From NCBI GenBank assembly GCA_963739005.1, contig CAVTYQ010000004.1, positions 186,001 through 250,000 of the forward strand: 64,000 nt of DNA, in the 5' to 3' direction. The notes under the pieces were generated by a model. The model did no database searches, was not told the origin of the DNA, and worked only from the letters and a program-made list of their open reading frames with translations. The DNA is from DASWJZ01 sp963739005 (GTDB lineage Bacteria; Pseudomonadota; Alphaproteobacteria; Rhizobiales; Afifellaceae). The position numbers were made by a program, and so were the translations under genes. Below are positions 39,714-47,141 of the stretch, in pieces. Position 1 is the first letter of the stretch; the number at the start of each line of letters is the position of its first letter.

Positions 39714-41402
39714 CTACTGGGTCGAACCGGCAGAATCGGCGGGCGGCGGCGGCAGCCAATAGCCGGCCGCCGGCTTGCCGCGCTCGATGCGCACGAAATT
39801 GTCGGCGAAGGCCTTGTAGGTGTGGCTCCATTCGCCGTCCGGCCACTTGATGCGGATTTCGGCGCGCTCGGCGGTGCCGAGGCCGAAATGCACGAAGCCG
39901 GCCTGCCCCGAGGCGTGGCCGCCGCCGACGGCGATGGTGCGCGTCATGGTGTGGTTGCCGGTCTTGACGGAGATGCGCGCGCCGACCGCATTGCGGTTGG
40001 TGTCGGGCTCAGCCAGCTCGACCTCGAGAAAGTTGCCGAGCGGCTCGTGCCCCCACGCGGTGCGGGCGCCGAGATTGCGGAAGAGGCTCGCCGGCGAGTT
40101 GCGGTTGACGACAACGATATCGAGCATTCCATCGAGATTGAGGTCGACGACGGCGGCGCCGCGCCCGCGCTTCTCCGAGGCGATGCCGGCTTGTCCGCCG
40201 ACTTCGGTGAAAGTCCCATCCCAGCCGCCGAGAAGAAGATTGTCGGGATCGTAGGCCGCGAACTCCGGCATCGATTCCACGTTGCCCTTGGAGATGAAGA
40301 GATCGAGCAGACCGTCATTGTTCACGTCGGCGAACTCGCTGTGCCAGCCGGTCGATGGGCGGTAGTCGGTGCCCTGATACGGGCGCTGCGCGGTGGCGCC
40401 GACATCGAAGGCGATGTCCTTGTAGACGGGCTTCAGGCCGTCGTCGCCCTGGTCCTCCTCGGGGTCGAGCTCCTGCAGCTTGGTGTCGCCCATCGAGGTC
40501 AGCGCGTATTCCGGATAGCCGTTGCCGGAGAGATCGGCCTCGGCGATCCCCATCCCCCAGATGGAGAGATGCCCCCAGCCGTCGGCGGCGGTGAAGAGCG
40601 TCGGCGTGCGGCCGGGATCGACGCGCCACATCTGCTCCTCGCCGCCGCGATAATACTGGCGGTCGTTGGTAACGCGGAGCGACGGCGTGCCCGACTGGTT
40701 CCAGTCGGTGAAGAGCATGGAGAGCGTGCAGTAGCCCGGCGAGAGCAGGAAGGGGGCACCATAGGACGGGGTGTCGCCGGCCGACGGGCGGATCAGATAA
40801 TTGTCCCCGCAGGTGCCCCAGGGCGAACCAGGCGCCTGTCGGTCGACGTAGTTGCCGATGGCGAGCGTTGGGAACTTCGCGCCCGTTTCGAAGCTGGCGG
40901 AGAACGCCGTCGTCCATTCCTTGCCGCCGTCGAAGGCCATGGCGTCGTTGGCCTTAGTGAACTGGCAATCGGGGCCACCCTTCAGGATGAGATTCGCGCC
41001 GAGCCTCAGGACGAAAAGGTCCATGTGGCCGTCATTGTCGATGTCGATCGGATAGGCGCCGATGACTTTTCTGAGGTCGGAATCGCTGACGCCGGAAAGC
41101 GCGACCTTCTTGAAACGGAGCGCGCCGCCGGTCTCGCTCTCGTTCTCGAAAAGCTCGGCCGGATTGCTGCCGCCGGCCATGAAGAGGTCGGGCTTGCGGT
41201 CGCCGTTGCAGTCGAACGCGGCGACGCCCCCGCCGACGAAGAATTCCCACGGGCCGCCATAGACATGATTGATACCGGCGGCGGCGGCTTCGTCGACGTA
41301 GTCGGGCACGTCGCTCGTTGCCTTCTCGGCGGCAAGCGCGATTCCGGCGCCGCCGACGAGCGTGAGCGCCACCAGCGAAGCGCGGGCGATCACCCGGGTC
41401 AT
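39714..41402 (-). CDS. Secreted CRTAC1-type FG-GAP/VCBS repeat protein with ASPIC/UnbV end
   Basis: The ATG at 41402 overlaps the stop of the di-heme oxidoreductase gene and gives 562 residues. A signal peptide (MTRVIARASLVALTLVGGAG, cleavage near ALAA) is followed by calcium-binding propeller repeats: AFDCNGDRKPDLFMAGG, DIDNDGHMDLFVLR, ADLSGNGYPEYAL, DVNNDGLLDLFISKG and DLNLDGMLDIVVVN. The C-terminal 110 residues (GNFLEVELAEPDTNRNAVGA, GHASGQAGFVHFGLG, KWPDGEWSHTY) are the ASPIC/UnbV domain. Such proteins are exported and often bind carbohydrate or partner proteins. Coupling to a c-type cytochrome suggests a joint periplasmic complex. Confidence 0.88.
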   Translation of the reverse strand: MTRVIARASLVALTLVGGAGIALAAEKATSDVPDYVDEAAAAGINHVYGGPWEFFVGGGVAAFDCNGDRKPDLFMAGGSNPAELFENESETGGALRFKKVALSGVSDSDLRKVIGAYPIDIDNDGHMDLFVLRLGANLILKGGPDCQFTKANDAMAFDGGKEWTTAFSASFETGAKFPTLAIGNYVDRQAPGSPWGTCGDNYLIRPSAGDTPSYGAPFLLSPGYCTLSMLFTDWNQSGTPSLRVTNDRQYYRGGEEQMWRVDPGRTPTLFTAADGWGHLSIWGMGIAEADLSGNGYPEYALTSMGDTKLQELDPEEDQGDDGLKPVYKDIAFDVGATAQRPYQGTDYRPSTGWHSEFADVNNDGLLDLFISKGNVESMPEFAAYDPDNLLLGGWDGTFTEVGGQAGIASEKRGRGAAVVDLNLDGMLDIVVVNRNSPASLFRNLGARTAWGHEPLGNFLEVELAEPDTNRNAVGARISVKTGNHTMTRTIAVGGGHASGQAGFVHFGLGTAERAEIRIKWPDGEWSHTYKAFADNFVRIERGKPAAGYWLPPPPADSAGSTQ

Positions 41403-42844
41403 GGCACGGTCACCAGCGTCTTCAGGTAGGCGATGATCGACGAGCGGTCGGCGTCGCTTGCGGCGATGTAGGCGTCGCGTGCGGCGCGCGCCTCGCCGCC
41501 GTGCGCGCGGATTGCCTCGTCGAGCGTGGTCATGTCGCCGCGATGGCCGTAGGGCGCCGTCGAGGCGACGCCCCAAAGCTCGGCGGTGATGAAGATGTCG
41601 CGCTCCACGAAGCGTTGCGCCAGGATCTCGTTGCCGAAGGCGGTGACCTCGTTGTCGGCGATCTTGTGGCGCTTCAGGTCACCGAAGAGCGGCACCAAGT
41701 ATTCGCCCTTGTCATTCCGCTGCAAAGACTTCGCCCAATCGAGGCCGCCGAGATCGTAGACGGCGGGTTGGGCGACCTCGCCGGGCCGAAGCGTGCCGGA
41801 GAGGTCGTAAGGCGAGGGGTCGGCGAAGGCGAGGCTCTTCAAGGGCAGCGTCGCGCGATGGCACGCCGCGCAGCCGAGCTCGGCGAACTTCGCGGCTCCC
41901 GCCGCCGCGGCTTTGCGCCAGGCGGGATCGTCCGGCACGATCTCCTTCGGCATCGGCAGCGCCGCCTGGAAGGCGACGACCGCGGAGATGTCACCGGGCG
42001 AGAGCTCGTCCGGGTGGCCGTCCTGGTCGAAGTCGTCGGTCCCGGTCCAGCGCTTGCCGAAGCGCTCGCTCGCCTCCATGCCGTGATGCGCGTTCATGGC
42101 GTTGATGGTGAACTGGCGGAGCGATGCGAAGACGCCCTTCTGGCTGAACGGCCGGACGGTGAGGTCGGCGTCGACGCCCTCGATGCCGGAATTGTCGACG
42201 ATGCCGTCGGGGCCGACCGTGACCTTGCCGAAGTCGACGCCCTTCGTGGTGAGCGCGACGGTGACCGGCTTGCCGGTCGCGCGCGCCTGCTTCAGCGCAT
42301 CGAGACGCTCGGTGCGGAGATCGGCGGTCATCTCGCGCGCCAAGAGCTCGACCAGCCCGTCGCCGAACATCGAGTTGGTGTTGCGCTCGTTGGAGAACTG
42401 CGGATCGAGGCTGTCGAAATCGGCGCTCTCAAAACCCTCGGAGACGAAGACGTTGACCGTGAACGGGCCGGCTCCGCCGGGCGCTGGGTCGGAGTGGCAG
42501 GAGGAGCAGGCGTTGGCGTCCATGCCGGCGGTGCGGCGGAAGGCGATGTCGACCGGGCGCTTGCGCAAGGTCGGGATGATCGCCTGCGTCGCCATCGGAC
42601 GCCCGACCCCGTCCTCCGCCGTGAAGCGCCCGATGAAGAGCGCCTTGCCGGCGTCCACCAATTTCGCGAGCTGAGCCTGCGTCAGCGCTCCCTCGTAGTC
42701 GGTGAAGTCGACGTGCTGGCGCACCACCTTCTCCGCCCAAGGCGCCGGGGCATCATCGGCGATCGCCGGCGGGACGAAGAGGCAGGCGCCGCCAAGAAGC
42801 GCGGTGATCGCCCGCCGCCGTAGCGCCGATCCGCGCGCTCTCAC
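41399..42844 (-). CDS. Di-heme oxidoreductase family protein (DUF1111-like)
   Basis: The frame starts at a GTG at 42844 that overlaps the ATPase stop and encodes 481 residues. After a signal peptide (RRRAITALLGGACLFVPPAIA), two c-type heme motifs are seen: CSSCH at 113-117 and CAACH near residue 322. SPGDISAVVAFQAALPMP and ELWGVASTAPYGHRGDMTTL are typical of the family related to MauG and cytochrome-c peroxidase. It is periplasmic, and its reaction and substrate are unknown. Its operon with a sugar ABC transporter and a CRTAC1-like protein is unusual. Confidence 0.9.
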   Translation of the reverse strand: MRARGSALRRRAITALLGGACLFVPPAIADDAPAPWAEKVVRQHVDFTDYEGALTQAQLAKLVDAGKALFIGRFTAEDGVGRPMATQAIIPTLRKRPVDIAFRRTAGMDANACSSCHSDPAPGGAGPFTVNVFVSEGFESADFDSLDPQFSNERNTNSMFGDGLVELLAREMTADLRTERLDALKQARATGKPVTVALTTKGVDFGKVTVGPDGIVDNSGIEGVDADLTVRPFSQKGVFASLRQFTINAMNAHHGMEASERFGKRWTGTDDFDQDGHPDELSPGDISAVVAFQAALPMPKEIVPDDPAWRKAAAAGAAKFAELGCAACHRATLPLKSLAFADPSPYDLSGTLRPGEVAQPAVYDLGGLDWAKSLQRNDKGEYLVPLFGDLKRHKIADNEVTAFGNEILAQRFVERDIFITAELWGVASTAPYGHRGDMTTLDEAIRAHGGEARAARDAYIAASDADRSSIIAYLKTLVTVP

Positions 42845-43632
42845 AGCCGCGCCTCCATGTAGGCGTTGGTGATCTTGGCGTGGGTGGGCACCGTCCCCCC
42901 GATGATCATCGCCAGCACCTCGTCTGTCGTCACGTCGTCCTTGTTGACCGTCCCGACCATACGCGCCGTCTTCATCACGGTGATGCGGTCGGCGAGGTCG
43001 AAGACGTCGTGGATTTCGTGGCTGATCAGGAAGATGCCGATGCCTTCCTTCTTCAGCTGCTTGACGAGGTCACGCACCTGCGCGGTCTCCGCCGGGCCGA
43101 GCGCGGCGGTCGGCTCGTCCATGATCAGGATACGCGCGTTGAAATGGATCGCGCGCGCGATCGCGACGGACTGGCGCTGCCCGCCGGAAAGCGCCTTCAC
43201 CGGCGTCTTGAAGCCCTTGAAGACGGGATTGAGCCGGCCCATGACCCTGCGGGTGGCCGCCTCCATCGCGACGTCGTCGAGCGTGTTGAAGCGGGTCAGA
43301 AGCTCGCGGCCGAGGAAGACGTTCGCCGGCGCGTCCACGTTGTCGGCGAGCGCCAGGTTTTGGTAGATCGTCTCGATGCCGAGCGCCTTGGCGTCGCGCG
43401 GATTGTTGATGGTGACCGGCTTGCCGTCGATCAGGATCTGCCCGGAATCGGCGCGATACGCGCCGGAGAGCACCTTCATCAGCGTCGATTTGCCGGCGCC
43501 GTTGCCGCCGACGAGCCCGACCACTTCGCCCGGATAAAGATCGATGTTCGCGTTCTCGACGGCATGCACGCCGCCGAACGAAACGTAGATGTTGCGCATC
43601 TCGACGAGGGGTGGGCGGTCACCGGACATCAA
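42841..43632 (-). CDS. xylG: Sugar ABC transporter ATPase, single NBD (xylose-type operon)
   Basis: The product is 263 residues with one NBD: Walker A GGNGAGKST, Q-loop YQNLAL, signature LSGGQRQS, Walker B ILIMDEPTAALG and the switch histidine in LISHEI. Unlike E. coli XylG it has a single NBD, as in the short CUT2 ATPases, and must act as a homodimer. It follows the permease by 21 bases. The C-terminus (HAKITNAYMEARL) overlaps the next gene. Confidence 0.88.
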   Translation of the reverse strand: MMSGDRPPLVEMRNIYVSFGGVHAVENANIDLYPGEVVGLVGGNGAGKSTLMKVLSGAYRADSGQILIDGKPVTINNPRDAKALGIETIYQNLALADNVDAPANVFLGRELLTRFNTLDDVAMEAATRRVMGRLNPVFKGFKTPVKALSGGQRQSVAIARAIHFNARILIMDEPTAALGPAETAQVRDLVKQLKKEGIGIFLISHEIHDVFDLADRITVMKTARMVGTVNKDDVTTDEVLAMIIGGTVPTHAKITNAYMEARL

Positions 43633-43653
43633 CTACTCCTTGCGCCCTCATCC

Positions 43654-44973
43654 TCACGCGGTTCGTTTGCGGTAGGCCGTGTCGATCCCGACGGCGAACA
43701 CCAGAACGAAGCCGATGACGATATTCTGTAGCGGCGACTCGATCCCCATGAGCTGCATGCCGGACTGCAGCGACTGCATGACCAGCGCGCCGAGCATGGC
43801 ACCGGGCACCGTGCCGATGCCGCCGGTGAACGAGGCGCCGCCGATGACCGCGGCGGCGATCGTGTAAAGCTCATCGAGCGTGCCGAGCGAATTGGTCGCG
43901 GCATTGAGGCGCGCCGATGCGACCGCGCCGGCGATGCCGCAAAGGACGCCCATGAGGATGAACACCTTCATGATGATCCAGCGGGTGTTGATGCCGCCGA
44001 GCTCGGCCGCTTCCGGGTTGCCGCCGATGGCGAACACGTAGCGGCCGAAGCGGGTCCGGTTCGCGATGAAGGTGACAACGAAGGCGACGCCGAGCGCAAT
44101 CAGAACCGGGATCGCAATTCCGAGCGAGATGAAGAGGCCCTCGTCCGGCCAGGGGATGCCGTGCGAAGTGGCATATTGGCGCGCGAGGCCGACCGGCATC
44201 GGGTAGGCGTTGATCACGGCGACAGCGCCGAGCACGACGACGCACCCGATCGCGATGAGTGTGAACTCCGCCCACATCGGTCTCAGCGGAAAATCGAACC
44301 GCCGCCGCTGCCGCCGGTCGATGACGATCGCGAGCACGATGCCGACGCAGGCGAGGACGGCCAGGATCCAGCTCAACGTCGCGCCGATCGATCCGTGGCC
44401 GCCGCCGCCCATCAGCTGGAAGGTCGAATCGAGCGGAGCGAGCGTCCGGCCGTTCGCCACCCACCACGCGGCGCCGCGCCATACGAGCAGGCCGCCGAGC
44501 GTCACGATGAAGGCCGGCACGCCGAGGAAGGCGATGACAAAGCCCTGGAAGGCGCCGATCACGGCGCCGAGCGCGAGGCCCACGGCCAAGGTGACGATCC
44601 AGGTGAACCGGTAGTCATAGCCGACCAACTGGGGCAGGATTTCCGTCTGCATCGCGCCCATGATCATGGCCAGGAAGCCGTTCAGCGACCCCACCGAAAG
44701 GTCGATGTTGCGCGAAACGATGACGAGCACCATCCCACTCGCCATGATCGAGACGGTGGCGGTCTGAACCGACAAATTCCAGAGGTTGCGGGACGTCAGG
44801 AACACGCCGCCGGACGCGATGTGAAAGCCGATCCAGACGATCGCGAGCGCGGCGATCATGCCGAGCATGCGCGCGTCAATCTCGGTGGCCTGCATGAAGG
44901 CGCGCAGGGGCGTCATTCTGCGCGGGGCGATATCACCGGCCCCCCGGCCCGGCGCGCCGATGGCTTCAGCCAT
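43654..44973 (-). CDS. xylH: Sugar ABC transporter permease (XylH-like)
   Basis: The product is 439 residues, longer than RbsC-like permeases because of an extra membrane region, as in XylH. Landmarks are SRNIDLSVGSLNGFLAMIMG, VPAFIVTLGGLLVWRGAAWW, AIGGNPEAAELGGINTRW and GGASFTGGIGTVPGAMLGAL. About ten to twelve hydrophobic segments are visible. It transports the sugar delivered by XylF and pairs with the single-NBD ATPase downstream. Confidence 0.92.
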   Translation of the reverse strand: MAEAIGAPGRGAGDIAPRRMTPLRAFMQATEIDARMLGMIAALAIVWIGFHIASGGVFLTSRNLWNLSVQTATVSIMASGMVLVIVSRNIDLSVGSLNGFLAMIMGAMQTEILPQLVGYDYRFTWIVTLAVGLALGAVIGAFQGFVIAFLGVPAFIVTLGGLLVWRGAAWWVANGRTLAPLDSTFQLMGGGGHGSIGATLSWILAVLACVGIVLAIVIDRRQRRRFDFPLRPMWAEFTLIAIGCVVVLGAVAVINAYPMPVGLARQYATSHGIPWPDEGLFISLGIAIPVLIALGVAFVVTFIANRTRFGRYVFAIGGNPEAAELGGINTRWIIMKVFILMGVLCGIAGAVASARLNAATNSLGTLDELYTIAAAVIGGASFTGGIGTVPGAMLGALVMQSLQSGMQLMGIESPLQNIVIGFVLVFAVGIDTAYRKRTA

Positions 44974-45006
44974 TTCCAGCCGTCACATTCAGTTGGTGCA
45001 ACGGAA

Positions 45007-45036
45007 GCTTGCGCCGCGGGATACCGCGGCGCAAGC
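45007..45036 (-). promoter_or_regulatory. Intercistronic hairpin after xylF
   Basis: GCTTGCGCCGCGG (45007-45019) and CCGCGGCGCAAGC (45024-45036) form a perfect 13-bp stem with a 4-base loop between xylF and xylH. There is no T-rich tail on the transcript strand. A role in stabilising the binding-protein mRNA or in partial termination is likely. Confidence 0.65.
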
Positions 45037-45057
45037 CCTGTTCAAACTGCGATCAGA

Positions 45058-46095
45058 TCAGCCGCAGACCTTGGCGGAGCCGGCCGGCACGCCCTTGCAG
45101 ACCTCGTCCTTTGAAATCCATCCGGCGTCGATCACGGCGTCCAAATTGTCCTTCGTGATCGGGACCGGCTTCAGGAAGAGCGAGTGCATCGCGACGCCCT
45201 TCGGGCCGCCGCTGAACATGACCGAACCGTCGACTTGGTCCATCATCTTGCCGGAGGCGAGCTGGAGGGCGGCTTCACCGGCTGCCTTGCCGAGCGCTCG
45301 CGCGTCCTTCCACACAGACACGGTCTGCGTGCCGAGCGCGACGCGGTTCAGCGCGGCGTGGTCGCCGTCCTGGCCGGAGACCGGAACCTGGCCGGCCATG
45401 CCCTGGGCGGCAAGCGCCGCGACAACACCGCTGGCCATGCCGTCATTCTCGGAAACCACGGCATCGACCTTGTTGTTGTTCACCGTGAGGAACTGCTCCA
45501 TCTCCTTCTGGGCATTCGCCGGATCCCAGTTGTCGGTGTAGGTTTCACCGACAATCTTGATGTCGCCCTTCTTCACCGCGTCACCGATGACTTCCTCGAT
45601 GCCGGTGCGCAGGAAGTCGGCATTCGGGTCGGCCGAGTTGCCTTTGATGATGACGTAGTTGCCCTTCGGCTGAGCCGCATAGACGGCCTGGGCCTCGAGC
45701 ACGCCAACCTGCTTGTTGTCGAAGGTGATGTAGAAGGCCTTCGGATTCTCGATCAGGCGGTCATAGCCGATGACCGGGATGCCTTCGTCGACGGCCTTCT
45801 GGACGGCCGGCTGGATGGCGTCGGTGTCCTGCGCCAGCACGATCAGCACCTTGGCGCCCTGCGAGATCAGGTTCTCGATGTCGGTCAGCTGCTTTGCGGC
45901 AGAGGACTGAGCGTCGGTCGAGATGTACTTGGCCCCGCCGGCGTCGAGCGCGGCTTTGATGGCCGCTTCGTCGGTTTTCCAGCGCTCTTCCTGGAAGTTG
46001 TTCCAGGAAACGCCGACCACGGTTTGCGCCGTAGCGGCGGCGGCGGAGACGGCAAAACCGCCCGCCACCAGCATAGATACAAGGATTTTTCTCAT
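45058..46095 (-). CDS. xylF: D-xylose-type ABC transporter substrate-binding protein
   Basis: The product is 345 residues. A signal peptide (MRKILVSMLVAGGFAVSAAA, cleavage after about residue 23) precedes a type-1 periplasmic fold with XylF-like segments: SWNNFQEERWKTDEAAIKAA, DIENLISQGAKVLIVLAQDT, EGIPVIGYDRLIEN, VSENDGMASGVVAALAAQG and VSGQDGDHAALNRV. These correspond to the sugar-binding loops of XylF. It captures a pentose in the periplasm for XylH and the ATPase. A degenerate cupin end lies upstream. Confidence 0.9.
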   Translation of the reverse strand: MRKILVSMLVAGGFAVSAAAATAQTVVGVSWNNFQEERWKTDEAAIKAALDAGGAKYISTDAQSSAAKQLTDIENLISQGAKVLIVLAQDTDAIQPAVQKAVDEGIPVIGYDRLIENPKAFYITFDNKQVGVLEAQAVYAAQPKGNYVIIKGNSADPNADFLRTGIEEVIGDAVKKGDIKIVGETYTDNWDPANAQKEMEQFLTVNNNKVDAVVSENDGMASGVVAALAAQGMAGQVPVSGQDGDHAALNRVALGTQTVSVWKDARALGKAAGEAALQLASGKMMDQVDGSVMFSGGPKGVAMHSLFLKPVPITKDNLDAVIDAGWISKDEVCKGVPAGSAKVCG

Positions 46096-46277
46096 GTCTT
46101 CCCTCCCGTTTGGACGGTAGCAACCAATAGCTTCCAGAACAGCTGAAATCCAACCCGTTTTGTCGTCAACGGTTGTTCTGCGCGTTCGAGGTTAGAGCCA
46201 ATTTATCATAGGGAATCGCGCTCAAACAGAGGATTCGAACGACCGTCAGAAAAAATCGCGATTCACGCCGTTTCGTT

Positions 46278-46336
46278 AGCGAATGAATGGCGTGCAGAGG
46301 CGGCGCCGAGCCCGGCTGCTTCGAAATGTCGCTTGC
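46278..46336 (-). pseudogene. Remnant of a cupin gene 3' end
   Basis: These 59 bases align at about 80 percent with the last 60 bases of the cupin gene at 50773-51330. Shared blocks are AGCGAATGAAT, AGGCGGCGCCGAG and GCTTCGAAATG. In the matching frame it reads KRHFEAAGLGAASARHSFA, against KRHFEAVGLGAAYVERFIR at the end of the intact protein. The similarity stops sharply next to the ATPase gene. It is a scar of a duplication or recombination between the two transport cassettes. Confidence 0.7.
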
Positions 46337-46358
46337 CGATTGACCGACCAAGCGAGCT

Positions 46359-47141
46359 TCAGGCCGCGCGCTTCAAGGCCTCGTCGGCTGAGAGCCGGTT
46401 CTCGCGCGTGCCGGAGACGATGATCTCAAGCACCTCGTGCTCGTTGGTGTTCCTGACGTAGCGCTCGCCGACATTCTCGCCGCGCTTTAGCACCATCACC
46501 CGATCACCGACGGCGAAGATGTCGACCAGCCGGTGCGAGATGATGATCTGGGCGACGCCCTGCTTCTTCAGTTCAAGCATGGTCTCGAGCAGCCGCTCCG
46601 TCGCCATGACCGAGAGGTTGGCGGTCGGCTCGTCGAGGATGACGACGCGCGGGTTGAAGGAGATGGCGCGCGCGATGGCGACCGATTGCTGCCGCCCGCC
46701 CGAAAGGCTTTCGACCCGCTGAAATACGGAATTCACGTCGACCTTGAGCCGCTTCAGCACGTCGTCCGCCTCGGCGTACATCCGCCGCCGGTCGACGAAG
46801 AGGCGTTTCCGCGGCCAGCGCCCGAGGAAGATGTTCTGCCCGACGTCCATGTTCCCGCACAGCGCAAAGTCCTGATAGATCATCTCGATGCCGACATCGC
46901 GGCTCTCGTGCGGGCTCTTGAAGTGCACGGGCTTGCCGGCGACGAGGATCTCTCCGCTGTCGCGCTGGTAGGCGCCGGTCATGATCTTCATGAGCGTCGA
47001 TTTGCCGGCCGAGTTGTCGCCGACGAGCCCGAGGATCTCACCCGGATAGAGGGTCAGGTCGACGTCGTGGAGCGCCTGCACGGCACCGAACGACTTCTCG
47101 ATGTGCCGCATCTCGACGATGGGCTGGTTGGCGTCAGGCAT
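46359..47141 (-). CDS. Sugar ABC transporter ATPase, single NBD
   Basis: The ATG at 47141 lies inside the end of the fused-permease gene (overlap of 8 bases) and gives 260 residues. Walker A is GDNSAGKST (S in place of the usual G), the signature LSGGRQQS, Walker B VVILDEPTANLS and the switch histidine IISHRL. With one NBD per chain it would form a homodimer on the fused permease. It lies at the end of the first cassette, followed by the cupin remnant and then xylF. Confidence 0.92.
   Translation of the reverse strand: MPDANQPIVEMRHIEKSFGAVQALHDVDLTLYPGEILGLVGDNSAGKSTLMKIMTGAYQRDSGEILVAGKPVHFKSPHESRDVGIEMIYQDFALCGNMDVGQNIFLGRWPRKRLFVDRRRMYAEADDVLKRLKVDVNSVFQRVESLSGGRQQSVAIARAISFNPRVVILDEPTANLSVMATERLLETMLELKKQGVAQIIISHRLVDIFAVGDRVMVLKRGENVGERYVRNTNEHEVLEIIVSGTRENRLSADEALKRAA

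Noticed and set aside
38252..41429. Very long plus-strand ORFs (38252-39850 and 39657-41429)
   Set aside because: They lie antisense to clear M24-like and CRTAC1-like genes, have E/R/G/A-biased composition and no domain pattern. They are shadows of high-GC codon usage.
41501..42823. 440-codon plus-strand ORF
   Set aside because: It is antisense to the di-heme oxidoreductase, whose two CXXCH motifs and family pattern are clear.
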